Below are positions 12,401 to 25,250 of a DNA stretch of 64,000 nt, piece after piece. Origin of the DNA: Diploptera punctata (lineage: Eukaryota; Arthropoda; Insecta; Blattodea; Blaberidae); contig JASPKZ010007538.1 in assembly GCA_030220185.1 (NCBI GenBank), forward strand, positions 861,501-925,500, written 5' to 3'. The notes beneath the pieces were generated by a model. The model was not told where the DNA came from. It saw nothing but the letters and a program-made list of their open reading frames with translations, and did not search any database. The stretch's first letter is position 1; each line of letters starts with the position of its first letter. The position numbers and the translations under genes were made by a program.

Positions 12401-12542
12401 CAATTTCTTGCTCTAAGAGCTCTAGTTGAAATTATAGATTAGGATAGACTTATAAATATCTTACTGTATGGTTTTCCATACAACATTCTTATAACACTTG
12501 CACTACAAATTTTTTTCATTTTTATTAACATTTCGTAGTATT

Positions 12543-13290
12543 TTAACACATTCAGTACCAGGCACTGAGCAGGGCATTTAAACCCACAGGCCAGCCATTT
12601 AAATACCCCAGCTACCCTTTTCGTGGCACTTCAGAAAATGGACCACTAGTCACAAACTATTAGTCTTAGAAAATTCAAATTTTGTACATACCTAAAGGAG
12701 ATATCCTAGTAGGATTAGATGGTGAAATTACTTGGGTGATTGACACCACATGGTATCGGCGTATCAATTTCAAGAAGTGGAAGTTCATCTTCACTTTCAC
12801 TTTGTGAATCTCCTAATTCAGGAATCAGTTCATCACCTGAATCATCATTATACAAAATTTTCACTAATTCTTCTTCAGTGAGATATTTTTCTTTCGCCAT
12901 GGTTTCACTCATGCACAAACAACAGCGCGATAACGAGAAACATATACGACTGCATTGGAGCCTGGAGTCAAGTTTGGGTGAACAAATTCCATGTGTTGTT
13001 TGTTTTTAAAAATAAAAGGGGATTCACCAAGGTTAAACGTGTCAAACGGGAATAGAAAATGTACATTTACATGCCATCTATGATCTCCAAGACATACTAA
13101 GCCAACACAATATTTAGGCATCGAATATAAATGCGGTTTGTTCGTGCCCGCTCTAAAATGAGTTAACTGACTGACGGCTGCATACACGATAGTCTCTTTA
13201 AACGCCTTAACTGGTTTACGGTACTGAATGTGTGTAAACATTGTAAAACAATTCAGCTGAGGTTCACTGTTTGTCTCAAACGATTTTCCA
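12543..13290 (-). pseudogene. piggyBac-like transposon relic with transposase N terminus
   Basis: The minus strand from about 12909 reads MSETMAKEKYLTEEELVKIL and then a run of Asp, Glu and Ser (SGDELIPELGDSQSESEDEL). This is the acidic N terminus seen in piggyBac transposases. The left edge is TTAA at 12543-12546 followed by CACATTCAGTACCAGGCAC, a piggyBac-like end. The catalytic domain is absent. The right end could not be fixed because the flanking repeat is partly duplicated. Confidence 0.5.
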
Positions 13291-16200
13291 TACAACATCC
13301 ATATGCTACTGTTGCACGATACATAATAACATTTCGTACTATTTTAAACATTTTGGAACCATTTTATAAATATTTCTTACGATTTTTAAATATTTATAAA
13401 TTAAATATTGTGCATCGAGTTCTAGAGACGCAGAATGCTTCATGTAACATCTGCTACGTGGCTCTCAAATCGGAGTTACCAACATTTGAAAATAATTCCA
13501 AACCATATTTAGTGTTAGTGTACGTAAAATTAGTTTATAGTTTATTAAATAATATGCATGTAAATTGTTTTGTTTGGTTAGGAAATGGGAAGTTGGTTAC
13601 GTCCATTTTTTTAGCATTTGGGAATAAATAATATGCATGTAAATTGTTTTGTTAGGTTAAGAAATGGGAAGTTAGTTTATGTCCATTTTTTTCAGCATTT
13701 GGGAATTTATTCCTAAAGCTGGTAATGCCGATTTCAGAGCCATCTACCAGAAGCTACATTAACTATTACAGCAACTCACGCATGCCCACTGCAATTCTGT
13801 GGAACTTAGAAGAATTTGTGTGCACCCATTTCTGGACCTTATCCATATTTATATAAATATGCGAATATTGTGAATTGAGTTTTACAGATACACAAATGCT
13901 TAATGTAACATCTGCTAGATGGCTCTCAAATCGATGTTGCCAACATTTGCAAATATTTCCAAACCATATTTCAAGAAATTATCTTCATTTTGTTAGATTC
14001 CGATGGGACAAGTTAGTGTACATAAAATCAGTTTATTGTTTATTAAGTAATATGCATGTAATTTGTTCTGTTAAATAGGAAATGTGAAGTTAATTTACGT
14101 CCATTTTTTTTTAGCCTTACTTACTTACTTACTCACTGGCACTATCGAACCCGAAGGTTCATGGCCGCGCGGACATAAGCTCTCCATACATCCCTATCCT
14201 GAGCTAATGCTTTCCAATCATTCCCTGTATAATCTACTTCCCTCAAATCATAGTTAATGTTGTTCTCCCACCTCATTCTTGGTCTACCAACTGGGCACTT
14301 TCCCTCTGGCTTTCCTACAAGAAGCTTCCATGCACGTCTTTCATTCCCCATACGCGCAACATGTCCTGCCCATCGCAGTCTACGAGACTTAACTGTTCTT
14401 ATTATATCTGGCTTCCTATAAAGACCATGTAGTTCATTGTTATGTAGTCTTCTCCATTCACCTGTCTGTTCATCTCTCTTTGGTCCAAAAATTTTCCTAA
14501 GAACTTTATTCTCAAATACTCGTAATCTCCTTTCCTCCCTTAAAGTAAAGGTCCAGGTTTCGCATCCATATAATATAACTGGTAGAATAATAGTTTTATA
14601 TATTTTCAGCTTAACGTTTTTTGAAAGGAGTTGGGACATCAAAAGTCTCTGCAATGCATAATAGTATGCATTTCCAGAATTGAGCCTATGTTTAATTTCT
14701 TTTTGCATCTCATTTCTATTTGTGATTATTGTTCCTAGGTATTTGAATTCAGCCACTTTCCTCAAAATTTCCCTCATTTGTCATTAGCTGTCCATTTCCA
14801 TTGTATACTGAATTTCTACGTGTGACCATATATTTAGTTTTACTGATATTTATTTCCAGTCCTAATTTCTTAGTGTTACTCAATAGTGTGTGCGTGTTGG
14901 CCTTTAGTATCTCCTCGCTATCGGCCAGTAGTACTACATCATCAGCATAAACTAACAGCTTATTAATACCATTCAGTTGTAAGCCTTCCTCACTCTCTAA
15001 AGATTTAATGGCATGCTCTAGTACAAAATTAAATAGTAGAGGAGACAGTGCATCTCCTTGCTTCAACCCATTCTGGATTTCAAAAGTGTCTGAAAACTGT
15101 TTGCCTACACGCACCCTACTCTTTGAGCCATTTAAACACATTCATATAAGTCTAACTAACTTTTTAGGAATTCCGAACTGCAGCAGGATACTATATAACT
15201 TCTCCTTAATCTCCCTCTTAATTGAATCATATGCTTTTTTGAAGTCTACATATAGTTGATGTACAGTACCATTATATTCCCATTTATTTTCTAAAATCTG
15301 TCTTAAAAACTGAAAATCTGATCTGTTGTAGACCTGTTTCTTCTAAATGCACATTGATGATCTCCTAGAATGTCATCAATATAGGGAGTAAGTCTGCTTA
15401 CTAATATATTTATTAGAATTTTGTATGAAGTTGAAAGTAATGAGATGCCCCTGTAGTTGTTGCAATCTGTTTTATCTCCTTTCTTATAAATTGGTATGAT
15501 GATTGATTCCTTCCATTCATCTGGAAGAGCTTCTTTTTCCCAAATCATACTAAGCAACCAGCGTATCTTGTCCATCAATTTTTCTCCCCCTGATTTTATC
15601 AGTTTTCTGCTGGGATCTCATCTGAACCTGATGCTTATACATCTTCAATTTTTCAATTGCCATTTCAACCTCTAATGCACTTGGCTCTGCGACTAGCATT
15701 TCTGCTGTCTGTAACTTATCCTCCTCAATGTCCTGTTCTGTATGTACATTTAATAGCTGATTAAAGTAACCTTTCCATCTATTTAATATACTCCTAGAAT
15801 CTGCAATCATATCCCCATTTTGATTCCGAATTATGTTTGTTCTAGCCTGAAACCCTTTCTTCTCTATACTAATTCCCTGATATAATTCTCTAATGTTCCT
15901 ATTTTTTGCATTCATTTCAAGGTCATTAATCTTCTCTCTCAAATATTCCCTCTTTTTACTCTTTAGTAACTTGGTGGTTTCCCATCTAACACTACCCAAT
16001 TGCTCTAAATTTACCTCATTTGGCTCGTGTAACCATTTCATTTTTGCTAGCTTTCTTTTCTTTACAATGTCGACACATTTCTCATCAAACCATTTCTTGT
16101 TTTGCTTCTTTTTTAAACAACCCGTGCTTTCTGATGCTGACAATTTAATAGTATCTCTTATAGCCTCCCATTCTTTATTTATATCAGTTTCTTCTTCGTT

Positions 16201-16350
16201 TGCCACATTGTCATCTGAAGATTTTTTTTTTTAGCATTTGGGAATTTATTCCGAGAGTTGGTAATGCCGACTTCAGAGCCATCTACCGGAAGCTGCATTA
16301 ACCATTACAACAACTTGCACATGCACACTGCAATTCTGTAGAACTTACAA
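13291..16350 (+). repeat. further copies of the 10.4-kb repeat, split by an RTE
   Basis: Two direct copies (about 13310-13830 and 13880-14115, the latter resumed at 16236-16350) share the blocks CATTTCGTACTATTTTAAAC, GGAAATGGGAAGTT and GCATTTGGGAAT with the cluster at 10.4-12.4 kb. The second copy is interrupted by the RTE at 14116-16223. Confidence 0.7.
14116..16223 (-). mobile_element. RTE-type LINE copy 1, 5' truncated
   Basis: Flanked by TTTTTTTTTAGC on both sides (14104-14115 and 16224-16235). On the minus strand it runs from ANEEETDINKEWEAI through KKGDKTDCNNYRGISLLS, CAFRRNRSTTDQI, GLKQGDALSPLLFN and the catalytic YADD to the C-terminal LRWAGHVARM, VGRPRMRWE and RAYVRAAMNLRVR. It ends with a short (GTAA)n tail, which appears as TTAC repeats at 14117. 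The endonuclease is absent because of 5' truncation. Several frame breaks (near 14760, 15290, 15600) make it inactive. Confidence 0.9.
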
Positions 16351-17434
16351 TAATTCATGTGAGACAAAGAGTACACTTTAACCGAATAATTCTTGAAACA
16401 CATTTTTTACAATTATATTCATCTACATGGGCAAATGGTTGTATCTCTCTCTGATTTTTTCTAACTTCTACAGAATCATATTCCACATACGTGAATGCAT
16501 AATGAAACTTCCATCAGGTGGCAGGATATATATTGGTGTCACCAACCTTCACAATAAATTTCCAAACATGTTTATAACCTAAATAAATCACATGCTTATT
16601 ATTTATTAAACTATAAACTAATGTAGTGTTCCATCGGAATCTAACAAAATTAAGTAAATTTCTTGAAGTATTGTTTGGAATTAATTGCGAATGTTGGTCA
16701 CACAGATTTCACAGATATGTCCTGCCATCTAGTGGAAGTTACATTAAGCATGTGCACTGCAATTCTATAGAATTTCATGGAGAGATAAATAGCACAATTT
16801 GCACACACAAATAAATATTTAATAAGTGTAAAATATGTTTTAAGAATCGTAAAATGTTTAAAATACTACGAAATGTTATTACAAATGGTAAAGGTATGAA
16901 GTGCAAGAGTGGCATAAGAATGTTGTATGGAAAATCATAGAATGTCACACTCCAAAGTTCAGCCCATATTTTAAGAAATGGATGTTCACTCACTTCATTT
17001 TGTTAGTTTCCAATGGGACAAGTTAGTGTACACCAGATTAGTTTATTAAATAATATATATGAAGGGCATAGGGCAGTAACATGATAAGCCACATTCTGTT
17101 AAGAAATGTCATTTATACAATGATAATAAATAAATGTATTGAAATATCCATAAAATCATTTGTAAGTGCGTCAGTGATGAGTTAAACATATAGACACACA
17201 ATGTATTAACAATACTGCACAATTAGTATATATAATTTTTTGAAACATTAAAATCCTTTAATAATTAAATTAAACCTCATAGTGTTCTTTCCCTGTGAAA
17301 GTTAAATAATTAAAATCCTTATTTCTCAGAAAGAACAATATGTGGCTTATATTATTGCCCTAAGCTCTTCATATGTAATTTATATTGACTTAATTTTTGT
17401 ACAATATTTTAATACCATATTTTGTTCTTACCAG
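16351..17434. other. intron 1, right part; one PLE end
   Basis: Diverged pieces of the 10.4-kb repeat continue to about 17070. An isolated PLE-A left terminus lies at about 17255-17315 in reverse orientation, with the complement of TTTCACAGGGAAAGAACACT followed by ATGAGGT. No gene was seen. The intron ends TTTTGTTCTTACCAG at 17434. Confidence 0.5.
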
Positions 17435-17568
17435 TAATACGAGTCTAAACATTTCCAAGTCAAAACTTTCTACTTCAGTAAATGCAAGTTTTTCAAAATC
17501 ACCAAACAAGCTGAATAATTCATCAGCAGAAGGTTTAGTCACTAAAAAGTCACCTTCAAGAACACCAG
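17435..17568 (+). CDS. fzy: Cdc20/fizzy, coding exon 2
   Basis: Acceptor TACCAG at 17429-17434 and donor GTAAGA at 17569. The first base completes the AG/T serine codon of exon 1; the last base opens a Gly codon finished in exon 3. The product is the Ser, Lys and Asn-rich, probably unstructured N-terminal segment, starting NTSLNISKSKLSTSVNAS and ending KKSPSRTPG. The SP and TP sites resemble the CDK-phosphorylated region of other Cdc20 proteins; that role is inferred from the family. Confidence 0.88.
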
Positions 17569-17649
17569 GTAAGATATAACACACAAATCTAATTATGCTG
17601 ATTTATACACTCAGGATGATCATCTATATCAGTTAATGAATTACAACAG

Positions 17650-18133
17650 GAAGTAACATTATGAGGTTCTTCTTAATAAATAAGGTGAATCTGGTACATC
17701 TTACCTCATAAATATTTGTTTATCATTGGACATGTTTTGATGTGCTTTCCATACCATCATCAGCTTGTTTAGACTGCTGATTTTTATATTGTCGGCCCTA
17801 GATATCAATCCGCACTCCATCTTAAGGTTGACCAAAGAACTTATAAATTAAGTCTTTTTCCCTGAGAATTTCAAAATTTATAATCTTATTTTTATTCTTT
17901 TGAATGTAGATCCCCCAAACAGTCAGCTCTTTAGTGTTTTCTGTTTTAATAATTTAGTGTTTACATCAATTTTATGTTTTTCTGGCCTGAAGGTGGGCAG
18001 CTACTGAAGATTCTATTTCTCCATTTCTTACTTTTCTAATGTGTTCTTTCATTCTAATGGTCAAGTTTCTCTTTGTTTTACCTACGTATATCTTATCACA
18101 ATCAGCACATTTTATCAGAGATGTTTTCTGCCA
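17650..18133 (-). mobile_element. Penelope-like element end (PLE-K) with GIY-YIG remains
   Basis: Begins with GGAAGTAACATTATGAGGT at about 17650. It then has the terminal block with ACCTCATA and a hammerhead-like motif, followed (minus strand) by remains of the GIY-YIG endonuclease C-terminal region with counterparts of ELTVWGIYIQK (about 17900) and GKTKRNLTIRMKEHIRKVRN (18020-18085). It is a 3'-end fragment only. Confidence 0.75.
17729..17763 (-). ncRNA. hammerhead-like motif, weakened core
   Basis: Minus strand CTGATGA, then T, stem II GGTATG with CACATC (5 of 6 pairs), then AAAAC where GAAAC is expected, stem III ACATGT and H17 = C. The lost G12 predicts poor or no cleavage. Confidence 0.45.
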
Positions 18134-18134
18134 G

Positions 18135-19085
18135 TTAATAAATAATATTAAGGTAGAATATGTTTATCACTCACCTCATATTGTTCTTCTTATTTGATTA
18201 TAAACTAGTTTCGGAACATAGTTTCTGTTCCATCCTCAGTAACATCACGACCGTTGTTCTGTCGTCTTGAAGAGTTGTCCTTCTCTCCTTCCATTGGCTG
18301 ACTGAAAAACCTTGAAACCAGGTCATTCTCACCGGGAATTTCAAAGTTCATTAATTTCTTCTTTTCGCTCTTTTGAATGTAGATCTTTTCCCAAACAGTA
18401 AGTTCTTTAGGTTTTTCTATTTGTTTTAATAATTTTGCTTCTTTCTCGATAAGATGTTTTTCAGACCATGCATGGGCAGCCACTGCAGATTTTTCTCTAC
18501 TTCCCCTTTCTTGACATTCCTGAGATGTTCTTTAACTCTAGTTTTCAAATTTCTTTTAGTTTTTCCTATGTAGAATTTCTCACATTCTTCACATTTAATT
18601 TGATAAATCCCTGATTTGTTTTCTTCTTTAATTTTCTCATTCTTATTAGGTCTAATGAGTCTACTGATGCTGTAGTCATTTTTGGGTGCTAACCTTATGT
18701 TGAAATCTTTAAAATTTTTTTGAAACTTGTGGTGTTTTAATGGATGATATGTGAATTTTCTAAATTTTACATTATCTTCTTTTACTTTTAGAAGAGTGCT
18801 TTGATTAATAAATTTTTGTCTTTTGAACTTGTTTATTTTTTTGAGTATCATTTTTATAGCAAAACCATTTTTCGTGGCTACGTTGATTATGTGTTCTTTT
18901 TCTTTTTCATAATTTTCTTTGTTCATTGGTATGTTCACTAATCTATGTGTCAAACTATTGAAAACTGCTTCTTTGTGAGCTATGTGATTGAAACCTAAAG
19001 CTTTTATGTAGTTATCTATATGTGTCTTCTTTCTGTAAATTCCAAATTCTATCTTATTTTCTTCATTCCATAAATAATACTTAAG
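18135..19085 (-). mobile_element. Penelope-like element, 3' half (PLE-B)
   Basis: The minus strand encodes the end of the reverse transcriptase (GFNHIAHKEAVFNSLTHRLV, about 18930-19000). A linker follows, then the GIY-YIG nuclease: SGIYQIKCEECEKFYIGKTK with the CxxC pair (about 18560-18610), KTRVKEH, and ELTVWEKIYIQKSEK near 18370. A frame change lies near 18470. The terminal region at 18140-18240 carries CACCTCATA and a hammerhead motif. A minimal palindrome of the same family is at 52242-52359. Confidence 0.88.
18203..18239 (-). ncRNA. hammerhead ribozyme motif of PLE-B
   Basis: Minus strand CTGAGGA, one extra T, stem II GGAACA with TGTTCC (6 perfect pairs), then GAAA and stem III as the self-complementary hexamer ACTAGT. 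H17 = T follows. All core positions (C3 to A9, G12 to A14) are intact. Confidence 0.72.
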
Positions 19086-19654
19086 TTTGTTACTGAAGGA
19101 TGTTATAGTTCAACAGTCTCTGGTATAGTGTAGAAGAGAATTCCATGTTCTAACAAGAGAGCATTTGGTGAGAGGGAATTACAACGTATATAACAGAAAA
19201 AATTGCATCTAGATCGTAACTCGCCTCGGTAGCTTATGATAAGATTGAGTAATAGGTATTGTGATGAGGAGGGATATAAATGACAATGTGCTGATGGGAT
19301 CAGAGAGTCTATTGAAGGGATGTGATAAATAATTAGATAGCAATGTGTGTAGTATTTTAAAGAGAAGAGATAGGAAATGGAAGTTCTACGATCTTGTAGA
19401 CGAAGTCACGACAGTTGTTCCAGGGATTGTGTAACGTGATCTAATCTGTAAATACCACAAATAAAATGTGTGCACGGATTATAAACACTTTGAATCTCTG
19501 GGTAAAAACAGTATTTAGGTCTGTAAAAAGAATATCGCAATAATCAAAATGAGGCATAGTAGATATTTGTACCAACATTTTTCTTAGAACAAATATAATG
19601 AATGTACTCCAGTATTAGCTGGAAGTACTTCCATTTTAAACTTTATCTTTAGTC
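19086..19654. other. intron 2 stretch with a SINE scrap
   Basis: Positions 19165-19234 match the tRNA-SINE family 2 from its GCATTTGGTGAGAGGGAATT block to the start of the tRNA part (GCCTCGGTAGCT). The remainder is unassigned intronic sequence. Confidence 0.45.
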
Positions 19655-19709
19655 AAGTTTTTTTTAGTCTGTAATCATCTTACCTCAATTTAATGTTGAT
19701 TTGTTCTCG

Positions 19710-19745
19710 AACATGTTTCGATATAATCTTCTATATCATCTTCAG
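19710..19745 (-). ncRNA. hammerhead ribozyme motif of PLE-C
   Basis: Minus strand CTGAAGA, extra T, stem II GATATA with TATATC, then GAAA, stem III hexamer ACATGT and H17 = T. The core is complete. Confidence 0.7.
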
Positions 19746-20069
19746 CTTGGCCAGATGAGTTTTATGTTGTGAACCCTGGATGTCAATTTCAGCTTCTTAT
19801 TCTGGCTGGCCGAAGAAGCTCCATACAGGGTCATGTTCAGCAGGAATTTCAAAATTCATAACTCTATTTTTGTTCTTCTGAATGTAGCTAAATTGTTTCC
19901 CAAATGGTGAGTTCCTTTGTATTTTCTAACTGTTTTAATAATCTAGTGTTTGAATTTACATTGTGTTTTTCGGCCCAAACATGAGCAGCAATTACAGATT
20001 TTTCTATTTCCCCATTTTTAATATTTCTTATGTGTTCCTTGGTTCTAATTTTCAGGTTTTTTTCCCCCT

Positions 20070-21007
20070 ATATATTTTTTTCTTTTCACAACCAGTACAT
20101 TCAATTTGATATATTCCTGATTTTTTACTTTGATCAGTTTTTTCATTTTTGTTGGGGCTCTCAGTGGGAAACCCCTTTATTGCCTTTCCTAGCAAATTTA
20201 TTTATGAGCAATTTTGAATGTAAAATCACAAAAGCACATCCCACAATGTTTAAATTTTGGAGCAGATATGCAGATGATATAATTTGTATTGTAAAAGAAA
20301 AACATGGAGAAGATTATATTTGAAGAGAAACATTTTTGCCGTCTCGGTCTAGGCGAAAATTTTTCTCTTCAAATATAATTTATCCTTCAGTGAGAAGTGT
20401 TAAATTAATAATAAAAACCATCAATGTAGAAGATTCCCTAAAACTGTTAAATTATGCAGAGTATAAACATTAAATTTACCATAGAAACAGAAGAAAATAA
20501 ACACAAACCTTTTTTGGATCTTGAATTGGTTAGAAATTAATATATTTTTTCTTTTCACAACCAGTACATTCAATTTGATATATTCCTGATTTTCTATTTG
20601 ATCAGTTTTTTCATTTTTGTTGGGGCTCTCAGTGGGAAACCCCATTATTGCCTTTCCTAGCAAATTTATTTATGAGCGATTTTGAATGTAAAATCACAAA
20701 AGCACATCCCACAATGTTTAAATTTTGGAGCAGATATGCAGATGATATAATTTGTATTGTAAAAGAAAAACATGGAGAAGATTATATTTGAAGAGAAACA
20801 TTTTTGCCATCTCGGTCTAGGCGAAAATTTTTCTCCAAATATAATTTATCCTTCAGTGAGAAGTGTTAAATTAATAATAAAAACATCAATGTAGAAGATT
20901 CCCTAAAACTGTTAAATTATACAGAGTATAAACATTACATTTACCATAGAAACAGAAGAAAATAAACACAAACCTTTTTTGGATCTTGAATTGGTTAGAA
21001 ATGAAGA
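20070..21007 (+). repeat. 469-bp tandem duplication inside PLE-C
   Basis: The segment from the AATTTGATATATTCCTGATT block to TTGGATCTTGAATTGGTTAG occurs twice, offset by 469 bases (for example 20103 and 20572). Both units include the same inversion junction of the PLE and the same embedded SINE 3' piece (about 20317-20425 and 20785-20893). The duplication therefore happened after the SINE insertion. Confidence 0.85.
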
Positions 21008-21147
21008 AAAAAGAAAAATTGAATTTGGGATTCATAGGGAAGAAACTTGTATGGAAAATTTTATTAAATCAACAGGGTTCAATCTAATAAGACATAAATT
21101 GGCAGCGTTCAATAGTTTACCTTACAGATTGGTCAACTTACCCTTAA

Positions 21148-22588
21148 CCCGTCAGCGCCGACATCCATACGTGGTATAGACCCTCTCTTCTTCACTTATT
21201 GCCGACATCTATACGTGGTATAGACCTATGCAGGCGTGTTTTCTTTTTGTTCTGGATCATACATTATTGAAGCTACAAATATGTAATTTATTTGTGTTTA
21301 ACGTAGAAATGATGAGCTTTCAGGACATATGAATAAAAATAATATTTGTTTAAAATTTAATTTCATATTATTTTTTTAAAAATCAGATGAGATTGAAGTA
21401 ATCGTAATTTTCTCTAAATGCGTGCGACCTTTTCATTTGTTTTTTTTTACTGCTGTATATTCTTATATTTGCGTATGGACAACATAATTTTGAAGCCTAA
21501 GATCTTAGCTTTCTTTCTAAGTGTATGAATCAGCTGTGATCACATTTTGTGCATGTGGTATTGAGGTTGAAGTAGTTTCTTACTTCAACACTCGATGGCA
21601 CACAGACCTAGCTTTGTGCTGCTTTCTGCAGGGCTTCTAATAAACTTATACACAATCTAATTTTTCAGGTCGATAAAATGATATACAAGCTATCGATTGA
21701 TATATAAATCGACCTGTTTAGGGGAATACCTGATTTATTTTGCCTCTTTCAAATAGATGTTACTTACAAGGAATCAGTCTGAGGCGCGGTGTCATGCGTT
21801 ATATATGTAATTATGGCCAGTCGTAACCTAAAAGACACTTAATCAGAAAAATTACCCCTAAAAGTGATAAATTGAAACCTCAAAGGAGGTGTGTTGTTTG
21901 TACTAAACATGGGAGAAGAAAGACATCTGTTTATTGTTGCCAAGAATGTGATGTAGGTCTGTGAATTGAAGAGTGTTTCGAGCTGTATCGCACCAAGCTC
22001 AACTACTAAGGTGATGTGATTTTTTATTTCTAAAATTAATAGTACTAAAATTAGAGAAAATTATTTTTATGGTCTGTGTAGTTGTAAATAACTGCTGTAG
22101 AATTTTTATACGAATCCAAGCAATAATTCAGATTCCAAGTATAAACATTGCTAGTGCTTTGACACAAGATTGAGCTTGAGTTCACTCTTCTAAATATTCA
22201 TTCTGATTTTGGTTATGTCAGCTGCTTTTGTATATACAAGTTACAGATGAATCAGCACTATGCCACACAATATATTTAGTGTCTCACAGAAAGAAACAGG
22301 GATGTCCAATGTGAGCAAATCAAATTATTTAGTAAAAATGTGTATCATGAGAGAGAAATTCAGATTTCAAAATTTTTTTTAATAGTTTATAAAGGCTACT
22401 GAACTCCATACGGTATGTATTAAATTTCTCATTTATTTCTGAGCTAACAAGTAAAAATTTCGTTCAAATCCATCTATATTTAAAAAAGTTATCGTTTATA
22501 CAAATCAGTGTTCTAGGAATACTAAAATGTTAAAATGGCCTCCGTCCATGCAGTAGGAAAGCAAGTAAAAGGGTGCGTCACTGACGGG
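21148..22588 (+). mobile_element. piggyBac-type element, internally deleted
   Basis: TTAA target sites lie at 21144-21147 and 22589-22592, with inner ends CCCGTCAGCG and its near complement CACTGACGGG. Around 21880-22005 the plus strand encodes RRCVVCTKHGRRKTSVYCC, then QECDVGL, a stop and ECFELYRTKLNY. This is the C-terminal cysteine-rich domain of a piggyBac transposase. The catalytic domain has been lost. It interrupts PLE-C between two halves of an aligned reading frame. Confidence 0.85.
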
Positions 22589-22957
22589 TTAAGCAAAGAA
22601 GATTTCAAAATTGAGAAAAAACACATAATGAAAGTAGCAAGAGAAAACGGGTTTGATGAAAAAATGGTAAACAAAAGGATAGGAAAATTATATTTGAAGG
22701 GAAAAATTTTCGCCTAGACCGAGACTCGTTAAGAAATGTTAAGAAATGTTAAATTAATAATAAAAATATCATTAGAAGCCTTACTAGCTTTATAAAGTAA
22801 TGTTAAATTCCCAATAAATGTCTTCTTAACTAAGAAGCTGCCATTTGCAAAGATAGAAACAATGTATTTAACTTTCACAGGGAAAGAACACTATGAGGTT
22901 TAATTTAATAATTAAATTAATGTTTTTATTACCTCACCTCATATCTTTTTTCTTCTA

Positions 22958-22990
22958 TACTGCAGTTTCGGAGCTTATCTCCATCGTCAG
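22958..22990 (-). ncRNA. hammerhead ribozyme motif, PLE-A copy 0 left end
   Basis: Minus strand CTGACGA, extra T, stem II GGAG with CTCC around loop ATAAG, GAAA, stem III AC-TGCA-GT and H17 = A. Complete core, identical to the right-end copy. Confidence 0.72.
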
Positions 22991-23126
22991 TAGCCTCTGG
23001 TCGACCGGTGTTATGTCGTTTCTTGGCGGTTTCCTTCTTACTTCTGTCGGTGGACCGATGAACCTCTGGATTAGGTCAAAATTTGCGGGAGTTTCAAAAT
23101 TCATGAGTTTTTCTTTTTTGTTTTTT

Positions 23127-25250
23127 TTTTTCAACAAAATAAACCAAATTATAAGAGAAAAATCAGTCAAACAAAACAATAAAATCGAAAATTTAAAATC
23201 AAAGAAATGTTTCATGGGAAACCCAAACAAGCGGAAAATAGAAAAAGAATGCAAAAATAATGTAGTAAATTTGTCTTCCCAAAATTTTAGCACACAAGAA
23301 ATGGAAATATTGGAACTAGGCCTAAAAACATGTGTGAACTTCTCTAACAATATAGATGATTACGTAGCAGACATAGAAATTGCCATAGAAGGAATGAACA
23401 CAGAAGAGAAGGTCTTGATTAGAAATGAATGCGCAAAAATTATTGAGGAGATCAAAGAAAATCCTATAAACAAAACGGGAAAGGGAAACATGAAAATCAT
23501 CAAAGAAATAAACAAGAAAAATGTAATAGTCACAAAAGCTGACAAAGCAAATCAAATAGTAATCATGGACATTGTTGATTATAAAAACAGAATGTACAAC
23601 CTTTTGGAATCAACTGAATACACTGAAATTAAATCTAACCCACTTCCGAAATGCATCAAAGAGGTGGACAACACCCTCAAGAAAGTAAACAATATCCTAA
23701 CCAAACAAAAGAAGTTTTACCTAAAGGTTCCCAACCCTAAAAACCCTAATATGCACGGCCTCCCGAAAACACATAAGGCAGGAAACAAAATGAGACCCAT
23801 TATCAACTGTATAGGGTCCCCATCATACCAAATAGCTAGATGGTTATGTAGCGAATACAAGAATATGGGAGGGTTTGAGAACCTTTCAATCGACAATTCT
23901 TTGGAATTGATAGAGGATTTCAAGCACAGAGAATTAGAACCAACTGACAGGTTAGTTTCTTTTGATGTAGTTTCATTGTTTCCCAGTGTCCCAAGAGAAA
24001 CCACCATTGATATTCTGGAAAAATGGTTAACGAACAATAATTTGGAAAAGAAAAAGATAGAAGAATACATCATATTGACAAAATTGTGCATCGAACAAAT
24101 GTTCTTTACATACAATGGGAAATACTACAAACAAAATTTTGGACTTTCCATGGGAAACCCACTATCTCCCTTTCTGGCCAATTTATTCATGGGTAGTTTC
24201 GAACAGAAAATCACAAGGGGACACCCATTAACTTTCAAATTTTGGCGCAGATATGTCGACGATATAATAGCCATTATAAACCATAAACAAATAGAAGATG
24301 CCTTAAAACTCCTGAACCTTCAGAGCAAAACTGTAAAATTCACAATGGAAACTGAAACTGAAAGACAAATTTCATTTTTGGATCTAACCCTAACTAGAAA
24401 CGAAAAAAACAAAATAGAATTTGGAATATAACACACATAAAGATAACTACATTAAGGCATCAGGATTCAACCATTTCGCTCACAAAGAAGCTGTATTCAA
24501 TAGCCTAACACACAGATTGGTGAATGTACCCCTGAACCGTGAAAAATATGAAAAAGAAAAAGAATACATAATTAAAGTAGCAATAGAAAATGGTTATGAA
24601 GAGAACATGGTACACAAGAAAATAAATAAGTTCAAAAGGCAAAAACTAATTAATGAAAGCACACTTAAAAAACAAACAGAAGAGAACATAAGATTCAAAA
24701 ATTCACGTACCATCCTGTAAAACACCACAAGTTCCAGAAAATTTTCAATAAGTTTAACATTCGATTGGCCCCAAAGAATGAATACAGCCTAAACAAGATA
24801 ATTAAAACCAACAAAAATGAAAAAACTGGACAAGAATATAAATCAGGAATATATCAGATCAAATGTCAAGATTGCGACAAAATCTATATAGGAAAAACAA
24901 AAAGAAATTTAAAAACTAGATTGAAGGAACACCTTAGAAATGTAAAAAAGGGGAAGTGGACAAGTCAGCAGTAGCAGCCCATGCTTGGTCTGAAAAACAT
25001 TTAATAGATACAGAAGCTATCCTAATCAAACAAACAGATAAACTAAAGGAACTCACAGTCTGGAAAAAATCCACATCCAAAAAAACAAAAAAGAAAAACT
25101 CATGAATTTTGAAACTCCTGCAAATTTTGACCTAATCCAGAGGTTCATCGGTCCACCGACAGAAGTAAGAAGGAAACTGCCAAGAAACGACATAACACCG
25201 GTCGACCAGAGGCTACTGACGATGGAGATAAGCTCCGAAACTGCAGTATA
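23127..25250 (+). pseudogene. PLE-A reverse transcriptase with GIY-YIG nuclease
   Basis: The first 435 codons are open to 24430. They encode an N-terminal region with IVTKADKANQIVIMD, HGLPKTHKAGNKMRPIINC (about 23755), motif A RLVSFDVVSLFPSVP (about 23950), motif B GLSMGNPLSPFLANLFM (about 24140), the catalytic RYVDDI (about 24250) and FLDLTLTR. Compared with copy A2 there is a 7-bp loss at about 24429. Single-base losses follow near 24700, 24953 and 25065. After these come the GIY-YIG nuclease (SGIYQIKCQDCDKIYIGKTK, 24844-24903, with CxxC) and KTRLKEHLRNVKKG. No good start codon is seen; the N terminus is probably truncated by the inversion. Only a few lesions separate it from an intact frame. 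Confidence 0.88.
25216..25248 (+). ncRNA. hammerhead ribozyme motif, PLE-A copy 0 right end
   Basis: CTGACGATGGAG, loop, CTCCGAAAC, TGCA, GTA on the plus strand. Stem I can start with CTA before the core and TAG after H17. It is in the sense direction of the Cdc20 transcript. Confidence 0.72.

Noticed and set aside
22893..23126. N-terminal extension of the PLE-A frame (starting MRFNLIIKLMFLLPHLISFF)
   Set aside because: It looks like a membrane protein start, but it is only the reverse complement of the PLE-A 3' terminus running in frame by chance. The same false peptide appears wherever that terminus is inverted (28949, 30522, 33132).
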